64,000 nucleotides of DNA from Sorex araneus (GCF_027595985.1 NC_073313.1:82772494-82836493), one strand, 5' to 3'. Shown: positions 20,101 to 31,306, counted from the first letter of the stretch. The notes: generated by a model from the sequence alone, not told the origin. Program-made: numbers and translations.

Positions 20101-20350
20101 GGGCCTGGGAAGATAGGACAGCGTGTCAGGTAATTGCTTTGAACACAGGTTCGATTCCCAGCACATTTAGGTCCCTTGCGCCCTGCCAGGTGTGATCCCT
20201 GAACACAGAGACAGGAGTAGGGTTGGAGAGATAATACAGAAGATAAGGTGCAGTCAATCTGAAATTGATCTCTGGCACCTCAAAGGATCCCCTGAGTCCC
20301 TTCAGGAGTGATCCCTGAGCACACAGCAAGATGTAACCCAATCCTAAGGA
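20101..20350 (+). mobile_element. Two adjacent SOR-type SINEs
   Basis: First copy 20101-20216 ('aggttcgattcccagcac'), second 20219-20350 ('ttggagagataatacag'), head to tail and both diverged. Confidence 0.78.
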
Positions 20351-20429
20351 ATAAAACTTTACCTATAGTACAATGAAGAAAATACTTTTTTTCAGGCAAT
20401 GTGCTATTTGACTTAAAAACTATGATTTC

Positions 20430-20670
20430 AAGGTTCGAAGAGATAGTACAACAGGTAAAACACTTGCCTTACATTCGGCCAACCCAGATTCGATCCCCAG
20501 CAATCTACGTGGTCCCCCAAGCCCAGTAAGACACTTGCCTTGCACGCAGCCAACCTAAATTTGATCCCTGGCATCCCATATTATCCCACAAGTCCACCAG
20601 CAGTGATTCCTGAGTGCAGAGCCAGGAGTAACCCCTGAGCACCACTGGATATGGTTCAAAAAAATACAAA
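20430..20670 (+). mobile_element. SOR-type SINE with a duplicated head
   Basis: Two head and B-box segments occur in tandem: 'agattcgatccccagcaa' near 20487 and 'aatttgatccctggcatcc' near 20557, followed by a single body and tail. This is either a dimer or a SINE truncated by a second copy. Confidence 0.78.
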
Positions 20671-20715
20671 AAGGGAAAGAAATAAGAAACTATGATTGCA
20701 ATATCTGCAGCAATA

Positions 20716-21053
20716 GGGCGAGAAAGATACGCATTTGCTTTGCATACAACCAATCCTGGCTCAATCCTTAGCACTTCCAGGAGTGATTCCTGAACACAGA
20801 GCCAGGATTGTTCTCTGAGCATTGCCAGATACAACCACCTCCAAGAAAACAATTCTATAAAAACAATTATATTGGAGCTGGAGAGGTGGTAGTACAGTGG
20901 GTAGGGGGCTTGCCTTACATGTGGCCAATCTGGGTTTCATCCCCAGCATCCCTTCTAGTCCCCTGTATACCAACAGGAGTAATTCCTGAGTGTAGAGTCA
21001 GGACTTAGCCCTGAGCATCACCCATTGTGGCCCAGAGTCCAAAACACACACAA
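20716..21053 (+). mobile_element. Two SOR-type SINEs
   Basis: 20716-20855 is diverged ('ggctcaatccttagcac'). 20875-21053 is fuller ('tagtacagtgggtaggg', 'ccaacaggagtaattcctga'). Confidence 0.8.
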
Positions 21054-21111
21054 AAGTCATGCATCATGATTACTAATAAAAATCCAAAACTTTCATCTGA
21101 GGTTTCTATTT

Positions 21112-21255
21112 ATTTTGTTGCTGTTGTGGTGGTGCTTAGGGGCTACTCCTGGCTCAGTGATTAGAGGTTGATCCCAGTGGTGAACTGGGAACCATGTGAT
21201 GCTAAGTATCACACCCTGCCCTCCAGCAGGCAAAGTATGTGCTCAGACTGTTGAG
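21112..21255 (-). mobile_element. SOR-type SINE, diverged
   Basis: 'ggtgcttaggggctactcct' marks the tail-side body on the minus strand. The head is poorly kept. Confidence 0.65.
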
Positions 21256-21257
21256 CC

Positions 21258-21415
21258 TTAATATTTATTTGTCCAGTAACTATTTTGAAGCATCAGCTGT
21301 GCATCAGATATTCTTCTAGGCCTTTGGAAATATATTAGTAAACTACCAAAGATCCCCAAAGAAGTTGATATCTATGTTAGAAGGTACAGAGAAAAAACAG
21401 ACAACAGGAGATCAA
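21258..21415. mobile_element. Ancient interspersed repeat (MIR/L2-like)
   Basis: 'atatttatttgtccagtaac', 'gcatcagatattcttctagg' and 'agtaaacta' follow the widely shared old mammalian repeat around 'aatatttattgagcacctac'. Family assignment is uncertain. Confidence 0.45.
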
Positions 21416-21427
21416 AGAGAGATCACA

Positions 21428-21575
21428 GAGATTAAGGGCTTGCATATGGCTGGCCCTGTTTGGATCCCCTCAAACTATATATGGGCCTCTGAGCACAGAG
21501 TCAGAGGAAGCCCTGAGCAGAGCTGGGTGTGGCCCATCACTCACCCCCAAATAAAACAAACAACCCCCCACCCCA
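21428..21575 (+). mobile_element. Degenerate SOR-type SINE
   Basis: 'gggcttgcatatggctgg', 'ctgagcacagagtcag' and 'gagctgggtgtggccc'. Confidence 0.7.
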
Positions 21576-21699
21576 AAGTACAAGAACAAATGCCGCGGGA
21601 GTTAGTCAGTACTCTAAGATGGCGCCCCAAGTTTCCTAGAGTCTGGTGGACACATACTTGCCCTAGTCATTTAGTCAGACTAATCTAAGTACTGCTTGA

Positions 21700-22430
21700 A
21701 CAAAATTTGTCAATTTAAGTCTCAAGTCAGTGAATCTTATGACATAGAGGTTATCTAGATAGGCCTGACCTAATCAGATGGATTCTTTAAAAGTAGAGCC
21801 ATGTTCTTCAGCTGCTTGTAGATGAGGAAATCAGTTTTGAAGGATGAGAGCAAATATACAAGGGAAGTTCTCTGTTGCGGGCACTATTGTGCCTTTCAGC
21901 CTTGTGAAGGGAACCTTGAGGAAGGCAAGAGGCCTTCAGTTGCTGCTTGGGACCCCTGGTGCCCAGGGCCTGCAAGAAAATCCAGGGCCAGAGAGATAGT
22001 ATAGCTGGTAGGGTGCTTACAGTGCATGCAGGCAATGACAGTTCAATTGCTGGCACTGTCTGTAGTATTCCAAACCCTGTCAGGAGTGATTCTGAGTCCA
22101 TAGCTAGGAGAAAGCCCTGAGCACTGCTGTGTGTGGCCCCAAAGCAAAAACATAAAACAAAAAGAGGCAAGAGGCACAGTAGCCATACAACCATATGAAA
22201 ATGAATTCTCCCAGCAACCCTAAACTTGGAATAGAACTCTGAGTCTCAGAAGCGACCCTACACCTTGTTGGCACCTTGATCCGTGCCCTGTTAAGCTCCC
22301 AGAAGAGACTCTCGCCACACTGTGCCTGGATTTTGGACAGACAGAAGCTATGAGTTGCCATCCTTGTGTCATTGTGAGCTCTGGAGTTTGTAGCAATTTG
22401 ATTCACAGCCATATAAAACCAATGCACTGT
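21700..22430. mobile_element. Ancient interspersed repeat, family uncertain, split by a SINE
   Basis: 'ggcctgacctaatcagatgg', 'ctttaaaagtagagcc', 'ccttgttggcaccttgatcc' and 'gtagcaatttgattcacagc' follow the layout of an old mammalian repeat I recognise but cannot name safely. A SOR-type SINE sits inside at 21984-22160. Confidence 0.4.
21984..22160 (+). mobile_element. SOR-type SINE
   Basis: 'gggccagagagatagtatag', 'cctgtcaggagtgattctga' and 'gtgtgtggccccaaagc'. Confidence 0.85.
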
Positions 22431-22489
22431 ATGATATGATCTTTATAAAGTACAAAGCAAAGCAAAACAAATCACCACTTGTATAACCA

Positions 22490-22690
22490 AATAGTGGCCA
22501 CTTTTGGCAGTTGATTAAGTGGAAAGGGGTATGAGAGAGCTTCTGGGGTGATGTTAATGATTCTTGATATGAATGCTAATTGCATGTGGGTATGGTTTAT
22601 GAAAATGCATTAAACAGGACACTATCCTTTGTTAACTTTTGCATATACATATAATACTTCTGTTGTAGGCAGATAAGTAAAAGGATCTTC
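22490..22690 (+). mobile_element. Old L1 3'UTR fragment
   Basis: 'attgcatgtgggtatgg', 'tttatgaaaatgcattaaac' and 'tgcatatacatataatactt' resemble the old L1M 3'UTR. This is a weak match. Confidence 0.45.
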
Positions 22691-22817
22691 ACAATGTACT
22701 TTTGGGAAATAATAAAACATAAAGGGATTTCCTAGCTCTAAAGTGGCCCCCCCAAAAAATAATAAAGTAGCCCAAAGGCATGAAGACCATATCCCTTAGA
22801 CACATACAAATCCTAAA

Positions 22818-22988
22818 CTCTTTCTTTGTTTGGGAGGCACACTCAGGGATGCTCAGGGGTTACACCTGGATCTGCATTCAGTAATCACTTCTGGTGGTGA
22901 TCAGGGGACCATATGAATTGCCGGGAATTGAACCCAGGGCAGCAGCATGCAACAAAATGCTGTACTCACTGTACTATTGCTCTGGCCC
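22818..22988 (-). mobile_element. SOR-type SINE
   Basis: 'gatgctcaggggttacacct', 'gggaattgaaccc' and 'actattgctctggcccc' on the minus strand. Confidence 0.85.
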
Positions 22989-23397
22989 CAAGAGCCGAGA
23001 AGAGACACCACCCAAATGCAGAAATCTAAGGCCCCACCTAGTGAAGCTTGGACCTCCCAGGAAAGGAGAAGCTACAGAAGAATCCACAAGATTATGAGAA
23101 GATCATCAGCAGTGCAAGGCTTTTCTGTGACAATGCCCAGATTAATTTATATGTATGCAAAATTCCAGAAAACCCCATTCTGAAGAACTGTATAAAAGCT
23201 CCTTCTGAAATCCATTTGGGGCTCTCTCTTCAAGCCCATCTCTCTTCCTTAAACACATATCTTTCTTGCTTGTTTCTATTTCTTTGCTTGCTTATTTTCA
23301 CTCTGGACAAGTTGTGTTCTCTCTTGAACAAGTATTTCCCCTTTCTCTCCTCTCACACCTTTCTAAACAAGTTGTTTTTTATCAATAAAAACTACCT
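22989..23397. other. Unassigned intergenic DNA
   Basis: No gene or repeat recognised, apart from a CT/T-rich stretch at about 23225-23380. Confidence 0.45.
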
Positions 23398-23590
23398 GGG
23401 CTGGAGAGATAGTTCAGTGGCTAGGGCACTTGCCTTGCATATAGCTGACCTGCATTCTATCCCTTGCATCTTGTATGGTCCCCCAAGCCCCTCCAGGAAT
23501 AATTCTTGAGTGCAGAGGCAGGAGTTACCCCTGAGCACCACCCGGTGTGGGCCCTAAATCAAACTAATAATAGTAATAATAATAGTAAAA
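23398..23590 (+). mobile_element. SOR-type SINE with (TAA)n tail
   Basis: Full copy. The tail is (TAATAG)n at about 23562-23590. Confidence 0.87.
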
Positions 23591-23954
23591 TAAGAAACTG
23601 CCTGACTTCATTATTTCGCCTCCTGAAATTCTTTTTTTGTGAGGGAAAGGCGATGGCCCCAGAACACCTGTGCTGAGGTTAGGACTGACTTTCCAATCCT
23701 GCAAAGAGCAATTCCTCCCTCCAGCCCAAGTCCATGGTTCCCCGGAAAGTGTGTGGCAGGGATCATCTACCACACCAAGTAGAACAAGTAGAATTTAGGC
23801 ACTGCATGATGGCTGCCTTGTGACTTTCCCGGTCCTGACCCATGCCAGGATTATCCCCGAGTGCTAGTGGTCAAGGTGGGTTGAGTGGAGAGGTGGAAAT
23901 GCTCGTTTCTCAAGTCTACCTTCCTCCTCCCTACTTTACTAAGCCACAGGCAAA
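23591..23954. other. Unassigned intergenic DNA
   Basis: No recognised feature. Confidence 0.45.
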
Positions 23955-24118
23955 GGTTGTTTTTTGAGGCCACACCTGGCAGTGCTCGGAGCTTACTTCT
24001 GACTCTGTGCTCAGGGATCACTCCTGGCCCTGGGAAACCATAGGTAGTGCTGGGAATAGTACCCAGGTCCATCACATGCAAAGGAAGCACCCTGCTTACA
24101 GTACTATTTCTTAGACCC
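23955..24118 (-). mobile_element. SOR-type SINE
   Basis: 'gaggccacacctggcagtgc' and 'tgtgctcagggatcactcct' on the minus strand. Confidence 0.83.
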
Positions 24119-24126
24119 TGAGGTTT

Positions 24127-24315
24127 TTCTATTGTTTTTTTTGTGTGTGTTTGTTTGGGGGTTTTATTGCACTCACTTTGGTGCTCAGAGATTTCTCCTG
24201 GTTCTTCACTCAAAAATAGTCCTAGCAGAGCTCAGGGGATTATGCAGGATGCTGAAGATTGGACCCAGGCAGTAGGCTGCATGCAAGTACCTGCTGTACT
24301 ATTTCTCCAGCCCCC
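24127..24315 (-). mobile_element. SOR-type SINE, diverged
   Basis: 'ggtgctcagagatttctcct', 'gctgcatgcaagtac' and 'actatttctccagcccc'. A minus-strand SINE scrap follows at 24316-24400. Confidence 0.8.
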
Positions 24316-24451
24316 TGCATTTACCTCTAATTCCATGCTCAGGGGGTCATTCCCAGCACTGCTTGGGACATCATGATACCTGCATGCAAGCTTGTGAAAA
24401 CTCTCACCTGCAAAGCATGCATTCAGACCTTGTTTTAGTTCATTAATTTTA

Positions 24452-24727
24452 AAAAATGTTGAGCCACATCTGCTGGTGTGCAGGGGTTACTCCAAGCTCT
24501 GCACTCAGGAATTACTCCTGACAGTACTCTGGGAACCATATGAGATGCCAAGGATTGAACTGGAGTGGCGGGGAATTGAACCTGGGTTGGGGGAGGGGAT
24601 TGAACCCAGGTTGGGGGAGGGGATTGAACCCAGGTTGGAGGATTCAAACCCATGTGGCTAGGATGCAACCTGGGTTGGCCATGTGGAAGGCAAACACCCT
24701 ACCCACTGTACTGTCTCTTCAGCCCCC
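24452..24727 (-). mobile_element. SOR-type SINE with an internally repeated B-box region
   Basis: Normal tail and body, but around 24555-24650 the antisense B-box phrase 'ggattgaacccaggttggg' is repeated three to four times with a spacing near 27 bp, lengthening the element by about 90 bp. Confidence 0.87.
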
Positions 24728-25411
24728 AGCCCCTCCTTTGAAATTGTTACTCCTTAACAGCCAGGTGGTGGTAACAGCTGAAGTGTTTCCTAGGTCAGTG
24801 TCTTCCCTGCAGGTGTCAGTCCAGATCCAGGCACAGGTGGAAATCTGAGGTTGTGGGGCTGATATAGGAAATAAGATCTTCTTCCCAGACACTTGAATAC
24901 TTCTCAAGGCTACGCAGGGGTGGGGGAGGGGAGCTACAGACTTGGGATGACTCAGTCTCCCTCCTGAGAAACAGGCTCAGCCTAGCTTCTAGCCTCTAGT
25001 ATGTGGAATTCGGCTTGCTCTCAATCTGATCCCCAGGGTAGAGACTATATTAATAACCTCGGTGCAAGCGCTGTAGACATGGAAAGTGAAATCCAATCCC
25101 TGTCCAGGAGATGCCAATCCTCAAGACATAGGGTCCAGCCACGCAGCCAATTGCAAAAGACTTAGAATGCAAGCAGCTGACTCGAGCCTGGACTTGACTT
25201 GGAATTCACTGAATACCCCAGAGGGAGCCTGAGCTCTGAGAAGGGCCCTGACCCCGGGGCCCCCAGCTCTGCAAAGGCTCTCAGGTTACAGAGATTAAGG
25301 AGCTGTCTGCAGCGCTGACCCCAAGCCCCAAGACCTGCAGCCTTCTGAAAACGGAAGGGCAGGAGAGAAACCTGCCACAGCGAGCTGATTTCATCCCCCC
25401 TCTCCCAGTAT
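24728..25411. other. Unassigned intergenic DNA
   Basis: About 680 bp of moderately GC-rich, single-copy-looking sequence. I can identify no gene or repeat. Confidence 0.5.
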
Positions 25412-25569
25412 TTTATTTGTTTGTTTGCTTCGGGCCATACCCAGTGGCATTCAGGGCTCACTCCTGGGGTTGGGGGTGGGGAGGGCTTAGATCCGAGTAC
25501 TGGAGGTAGAACCTAGGTTGGCTATGTATAAAACAAGCGACTTACCTCCTGTACTATTTGCTCCAGCCC
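25412..25569 (-). mobile_element. SOR-type SINE
   Basis: 'cgggccatacccagtggc', 'attcagggctcactcctgg' and 'actatttgctccagcccc'. Confidence 0.83.
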
Positions 25570-26882
25570 CACATGCCCTCTTGGGCTTTGGGAAAGTTCT
25601 TGTGTTCTTTTACAGGAAGAAAGAGTTGAACATATTCCTTAGAGGGACTCCTGCCTTGTCGTATCAAATCCATTTGGGAAGGATCCACTTAAGGGCATGG
25701 GGAGGGCACAACTCAGTCTTTGTCAACTTCTCTCAGCTTTTTGTTTTTTTTTTCCATCTGTGTATTAGCCTACGAACTCCAGTGGGCAGCAGAGCATAAA
25801 GGAAGTTGGGAGAATCAAAAAGCATCTTCAGAGTGATATTTGATGTCAGACCAATTCCCTCTCATTGTTTGATAACAATCTGGCTCTCTTGGCACTCAAG
25901 TTTTTGATAAAAACGAGGACGGAAGAAAAACATTTCCAGTGGACATACAACATAAAATATTTCTGTTTAGGATGTCATGGTCTGAGCATCCAAGGCGGAT
26001 GATGATAAATCACATCTGGCCCCTAGTTCCAGATTGCAGCCAACAAAGAAAGTGCCGGCCCTGCTTTCTGAACCTGCAATTGTCCTGGCAGATTACTGTC
26101 ATTGTCACGGTGACAAGGTGTCTACCGCCACCGCATCCTAGCTTCTCAGCTGGCGTGCGATTTGTTCTTGATCCGTGAGCCAGAAACGGTGCCTTGGGGA
26201 ACTCAGGATCTGGCTCACTTCCCAAAAGTGCGGGCACACCAAATGTCCATTTCTGTTCTGACTCGCTACAAAACCGCTGGCCAGATCCAAAACTATGGAA
26301 ACGTGGAGGGTGAAATGCAGAGTGTCTTCTGTTTGACTTCCACTGCGGCGCGCCTGTTCGGCCTGTGACAAGCAGCTTTTTTGAGTCAGCCTCAAACAGC
26401 AAGGTTTTGTTCTGAGACCGGGTTGTGGCTGGTGACACAGGCTGTACTGTGTTCACACGGCCACACACGGCCTTGTGGATGAAACAGCCCACAATGTCAT
26501 GCTCTTGGCGCCAGCCATGGAGGGTGGGATTTGTCATGGGGGGGCAATTGGAATGTTGTCTAGACCCCCTCACCAACAAGGAAGGGACTGGCTGCCTGCA
26601 ATGCAAGAAAAGGTGATCAAAAATCATCCCCGGCAGTAAGAGTGCCTTTCTGGGATCAAGACAAAAAGGAGTTGGCATGTGGGTGAATTTTTTTTCCAGG
26701 TCCATCTAGTATTGGCTAGAAAATCTTTGGCTACTCCTGCCTGCATAGAGCGTCCTCAGGATTTCGCTGCCTTTTGGACCAGTGCCACAAATGAGCAAGT
26801 CACTCCCAACCCTTGGGTTCGTACATGTGAACTGAACTTCCTTCCCTACACAGATGACTGCTGAGAATATGGTCAGTGTCTT
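25570..26882. other. SINE-free gap of 1.3 kb, possible conserved non-coding DNA
   Basis: I see no repeat of any family here, although SINEs lie every few hundred bases on both sides. It contains CpG-bearing, evenly composed sequence around 26000-26560 and an AP-1/MAF-like 'tgagtcagc' near 26382. The open frames are short and I see no gene. A regulatory role is only inference. Confidence 0.4.
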
Positions 26883-27075
26883 GGGTTGGAGACTTAGTTC
26901 AGGGCTTGAGGCTCTTGTCTTGCATGCAGCCAATCAGGGTTTGAATTCCCGGCAAAGCATATGTTCCCCTGGGTTGTGCAAGGACTCACTCCTGAGCACA
27001 GGATCCAGGAATAGCCCCCGAGCACAGAGATGTGTGGCCCAACCACCCTTGCTCACTGAAACAAAATAAAGAAAA
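26883..27075 (+). mobile_element. SOR-type SINE, diverged
   Basis: 'gtcttgcatgcagccaatc', 'ctcactcctgagcacagg' and an A-rich tail. Confidence 0.75.
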
Positions 27076-27259
27076 ACAAACCCATCTCTATTGAAGATAT
27101 TCAAGTCCCAGTTACTAAATCCTCAGACAATGACTTTAGTAGCACCATTGTGAGACATAACAATTATCACAAATTGTCTTTTATTGATCTACTTTTTAGA
27201 TAATTCATTTTGTCATTTTGTTGTAATAAACAATATAAAGTAGATTATTTTGTGCCTGC

Positions 27260-27425
27260 TAACGGGGCAGCTTCGGCACTGGGAATTGGGCATGAACCTG
27301 GGGACAATGGTGTGTGTAGAGAAGATCACACCGGTTGTGGGATTGGTGTTGGAACACTGAGTGTCTGAAATAACTGTAGTATGAACAATTTAGTAAATCA
27401 TGGTGTTTAAATATATGATCTTTTT
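27260..27425 (+). mobile_element. L1 3'UTR end
   Basis: 'catgaacctggggac', 'ggattggtgttggaacac' and 'gtagtatgaacaatttagta' parallel the L1 tails at window positions 60-180 and 11215-11310. Confidence 0.65.
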
Positions 27426-27445
27426 AAAAGAACAGCATTAGTAGA

Positions 27446-27570
27446 AAAACTGGAGAGATAGCTCAAGGAGCTGAGTATATGCTTGTTTGCTAGATGACTG
27501 AGTTTAACCCCCCCAACACTGCATAGTCTCCTGAGCATGCTGGCTGTGATTTAAAAGGCAAAAATAATTT
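27446..27570 (+). mobile_element. SOR-type SINE, shortened
   Basis: 'actggagagatagctcaagg' head, with the body largely deleted. Confidence 0.7.
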
Positions 27571-27579
27571 TTAAAAAAT

Positions 27580-27725
27580 TTTGGAGGGGGTTGTGAATTA
27601 TATCCAACCCATGCTTAGGGCTTATTCCTGGATCTGTGCTCAGGAATTACTCCTGGAGTTGCTTGAGAGAATATATGGGATGCTGGGAACCAAAGTCAAG
27701 TGCCTTTAACCTCACCAATACCCTT
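27580..27725 (-). mobile_element. SOR-type SINE, diverged
   Basis: 'ggatctgtgctcaggaatta' and 'atatgggatgctgggaacc' on the minus strand. Confidence 0.78.
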
Positions 27726-27867
27726 CTCTCACACATAAAGTGAGAATAATTGTAGCTGCCTTCCTGAATGTTTGGAATGATCTGATCAGTATCTGGTAAA
27801 TTGAAAAAATAGTTTAGATCAAATACTATTGTTATAAAATACTATAGAAATTTGCCTTGTTAGTTTT

Positions 27868-28026
27868 CTTTGGGGATTGTAGGGCATACATGGTTGTGTT
27901 GAAAACCCTCCTGGATCTGTGCTCAGAGATCATTTCTGGCAGTGCTCAGGAAACCCTATACTTGGCTGAAGGTTGAGAATCGGGGTTGAGAACAAGCACC
28001 TTATTCACTATACTGTCTCTCTAGCC
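27868..28026 (-). mobile_element. SOR-type SINE, diverged
   Basis: 'tgtgctcagagatcatttct', 'ggcagtgctcagg' and 'actgtctctctagccc'. Confidence 0.78.
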
Positions 28027-28130
28027 CAGGAAAAAAATTCATGATGAAGCCAAGGACTTAGTCTTCCAAGTTTATGTATTGTATAGTAGATCGAGTTGCT
28101 TGTGATGCTCCCAAAAAAGAAAGTTATCAG

Positions 28131-28305
28131 AGGGCCTGGACAATAGTACAGTGATGAGGCACTGGCTTGGCATGAAGCTCACCTGAATTCAATCCCCCAG
28201 TTCTCCATATGGTCCCCTGAACCCTGCCAGGAGTAATACCTAAGAGCAGAGCCAGGATTAAGCATTGAGTTTAGCTAGATATGGTCCTCGAACCAAAATT
28301 AATAA
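28131..28305 (+). mobile_element. SOR-type SINE
   Basis: 'gacaatagtacagtgatg', 'ccctgccaggagtaatacct' and 'cagagccagg'. Confidence 0.82.
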
Positions 28306-28457
28306 GCATATTAATTAAATAAATAAAATGCAGGCTCTGAGCCCCTCCCTTTATCTCCTTCAGAGCCCTCAGAGCATATATATAAATATACACACCAAGC
28401 CCCATAATCCCTCTCCTACATAGGATGGGGACTCTGTGAGTAGCATGATAGTGCATT

Positions 28458-28636
28458 ATTTTTTGTTTTGTTTGGGGGGGCCACACCCAGTGGTACTCAG
28501 GGCTAACTCCTGGCTCTGCACTCAGGGATCACTCCTGGTAGGAACTGGGGACCACATGGGGTGCTGATGATTGAACCTGGGGTGGCCACATGCAAGGCAA
28601 ACAACCTACCTGCTGTGTTATCTCTCTAGCACCCCC
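28458..28636 (-). mobile_element. SOR-type SINE
   Basis: Full minus-strand copy. Perfect 14-bp target duplication CATGATAGTGCATT (28444-28457 and 28637-28650). Confidence 0.92.
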
Positions 28637-28769
28637 CATGATAGTGCATTTTGGACAGGACATGTATACAATCCAGCTCATGCTCAGACATCCTTGATTT
28701 CAATGAGAATCATTGGGACAGAGACGTCCAGGGGAGTCCTTGAGTTATTCCAGACTGCGAAATTAGGTT

Positions 28770-28950
28770 TGCATTCCAGTTCCAGCTCCACTGCTTCTTA
28801 GCTTGCTTTGTAGCTGTAACTCTGCACTCCAGCTTACTCACCTGTAAAAATCAGCACAACAGAAGCCACTGCCTCGGGGGGTTGCTGGCAAGTTCATTTT
28901 TGGCAGGTAAATCACTTGACAGAGACTAGGTGTTCAGTACAGAGCTATTC
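28770..28950 (+). mobile_element. MIR (ancient mammalian SINE)
   Basis: 'tccagctccactgcttctta', 'ctcacctgtaaaaatcag' and 'gggggttgctggcaag' run in MIR order. Confidence 0.6.
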
Positions 28951-29137
28951 TTGGCATTGGTTAATAAGCATGCTGTGACGCACCGACTGGAGATGTCATT
29001 GTGGCCAGCCATGCCTGCGCTGAGCAGACCACGAGTGCTGGACTCCATGACAACCCAGCTTAGGCCCTCTCAGCCACATGCTTCTTTCTTAGAGAAATTT
29101 AATATTGTCTTCTGCTTAGACTAATCCTTCCACCATA

Positions 29138-29372
29138 TTAACACAGCGGGTAGGGCGTTGCCTTGCACAAGGCCGACCCGGGTTTGATTCCTTCCTCCCT
29201 CTCGGAGAGCCTAGCAAGCTACTGAGAGTAACCCACCTGCACGGCAGAGCCTGGCAAGCTACCTGTGGCATATTTGATATGCCAAAAACAGTAACAAATC
29301 TCACAATGGAGACGTTACTGGTGTCTGTCCGCTAGAGCAAATCGATGAACAATGGGGCAACAGGAGCATTTG
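29138..29372 (+). mobile_element. RTE-tailed SINE (second SINE family)
   Basis: A tRNA-like head ('cacagcgggtagggcgtt', B-box region 'gggtttgattcc') joins 'ctctcggagagcctagcaag', 'gcctggcaagctacc' and 'atatgccaaaaacagtaaca' (RTE leader), then 'gagacgttactgg' and 'aaatcgatgaacaatgggg' (RTE 3' end). The SOR body is absent. Confidence 0.88.
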
Positions 29373-29531
29373 CCATGTATACTTCCCTCCTCTATTCCAA
29401 TGTTGCTTGGTGAAATGTGAATTTTGAAAAACTGGACAGAACCTGTGATTCCCTCTCCAGGTTATGCTGTGGAGACCAGTTAAGGGTATTCATAGCTCAG
29501 AGACTCACTCTATTCAGTTAAAAGTTAATTT

Positions 29532-29668
29532 GGGGAGCCAGAGATATAGAATATACATTAAAGGCACTTACCTGGCTGACCTGAGTTCCATCACTGGCAC
29601 CACAGTCCTGCCAGGAGTGATCCCTGAGCACAGAATCAGGTTGTGGATGTGACCCCCAGTGCAAAAGA
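29532..29668 (+). mobile_element. SOR-type SINE, shortened
   Basis: 'agagatatagaatatac' head, 'gtcctgccaggagtgatccc' body. Confidence 0.75.
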
Positions 29669-29952
29669 CTTCTTTGAAGTTTTTCATTTGGTCTGTACCA
29701 TGGATAATTTCTCTAAAATCCGGTTCTTCTTCTGGCTTACTATGAGACAGATCCCTTTATGTCCATTGTCATGACAAAGAAATCCTCCTCCTGAGAAGGA
29801 ATTTGACCTTGAGGTTCCTCCTTCAATTTTGCATCAATCTGTGATAGACTATTCAGATTTTGGATATTATTATTCCACACCAGAACTCCCCGGGAGACCA
29901 GGGAGGAAGTTGACAATGGCTGTGTTCTTCTCTAGCTAAGATTCCAGGGTGC
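29669..29952. other. Unassigned intergenic DNA
   Basis: No feature recognised. Confidence 0.45.
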
Positions 29953-30110
29953 AAAGCTGGAGCCATGGTATAGTGGATAAGACATTACCTTGCATGAGGC
30001 AGACCCAGATTGAATTCCCAGCACAACAGAGTCCCCAGAACTGTCAGGAGTGATTCCTGAAGAGAGTCGGGAATAAAGGACACAAAACCATAAAAAAAAA
30101 CAAGCAAACT
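29953..30110 (+). mobile_element. SOR-type SINE
   Basis: 'gctggagccatggtatagtg', 'gaattcccagcac' and an A tail. Confidence 0.8.
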
Positions 30111-30640
30111 AAAAACTGCTCTGGCTAGATCAACCATTAGTTTCCCAAGTAAATGGAACTGAAAATGAGTGTCACAAGTGTCAAAAGGGGCTGGATATGT
30201 AAATTCTCTACTTCCTCAGCACTCTGGATTTCCATTCCCCAAGCATCACCTCCACCGCCCTGTTTTATTTGTCTCACAGGTTCTCATTGAAGTGCACATT
30301 TCTTAGGACTAGGAATTGTTCTCTTCCATTCTTGCAGAGGTGTCCTAAAATGGAAGCCATGGATTTGTGCCTCTCTCCTATGTGATTGCCCAGGGTTCTT
30401 GGTGAAACCATCAATCCCTTCCAATCAGCAGTGGTAAGATCTGGGGGAGAGGGTAAGTAATAGAACCTGAGGAAGAAATGAGATGGAGACAAAATCAGCC
30501 TGGGTTATCATTAGGCCGCTGGCCAGCCACCAATCCTTGAATATGCATATGTTCGAATTGTGAGACATACCACAGAGAGCACAGATCAAGAATACTCAAA
30601 GAAGTGAAAGGCAAGAGAAATGGACATTTGCTTAAACTCT
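30111..30640. other. Unassigned intergenic DNA
   Basis: No gene or repeat recognised. Confidence 0.45.
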
Positions 30641-30649
30641 TCCTTCCCT

Positions 30650-30780
30650 GGACTCAGACGAAGTGCTCTGGGCAGATTATTTGAGTTAGCCCTCATGAAA
30701 GTCTCATGAAAAGGTAGTTTTCCTTGGCCCCAGTTTCCTGGAGGATAAGACTCAGGCCGAGCAAGTTTATGATACAATTG
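30650..30780 (-). mobile_element. Probable MIR fragment
   Basis: 'gaagtgctctgggcagatta', 'ttagccctcatgaaagtc' and a purine-rich 'gaggataagactcagg' follow MIR order on the minus strand. Possible related debris at 30885-30955 ('agaaactaaggccc'). Confidence 0.45.
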
Positions 30781-30999
30781 CAGGTGATGCGCTTTCCAAA
30801 CCTGTTCTTGCTCTTTGTTACAGAAGCTCCTTTGAGATTGGGTTTCCTTTTGACTCTACCCTCTAAGGCAGATTTTTAAAATGCTGAGTCGGGCTGTTTT
30901 AGAAGAGTAGAAACTAAGGCCCAAATGAGTAAAGTGACTATCAAAGAGGCAGAGCCCAATTGCTGTCTGTGGTTGCTTGAATACTGTGAGAGAAATGAT

Positions 31000-31142
31000 G
31001 GTGGTTGAGAGGTAGCTGCAAGGGTGACTGCGTACTCTGCATGCAGGAGTCCAGGGTTCTATCCCCAATATCACATGGCCCTCCAAGCCCCACCAGTAGA
31101 AACCCCTGTGCACAAACCTGGGAGTTGCCCCTGAACATCATT
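31000..31142 (+). mobile_element. SOR-type SINE, diverged
   Basis: 'gggttctatccccaata', 'ccctccaagccccaccagta' and 'cccctgtgcacaaacc'. Confidence 0.72.
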
Positions 31143-31247
31143 AAAATGAAACCAACATACAAAAGCTATGTTCATTGCAACACTAGCCAAGATATAGAAT
31201 AAACCAGTGTGCTTCAATTTTAAAAAAGTAGATAAAGAAGTTGTTGT

Positions 31248-31306
31248 GGCACACACACATGCACACACAAACATGTATGCACACACACATGCATGCACGT
31301 GTACAC
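31248..31306. repeat. (CA)n microsatellite inside an old L1
   Basis: Imperfect CACACA/ATGCAC repeat. Confidence 0.8.
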
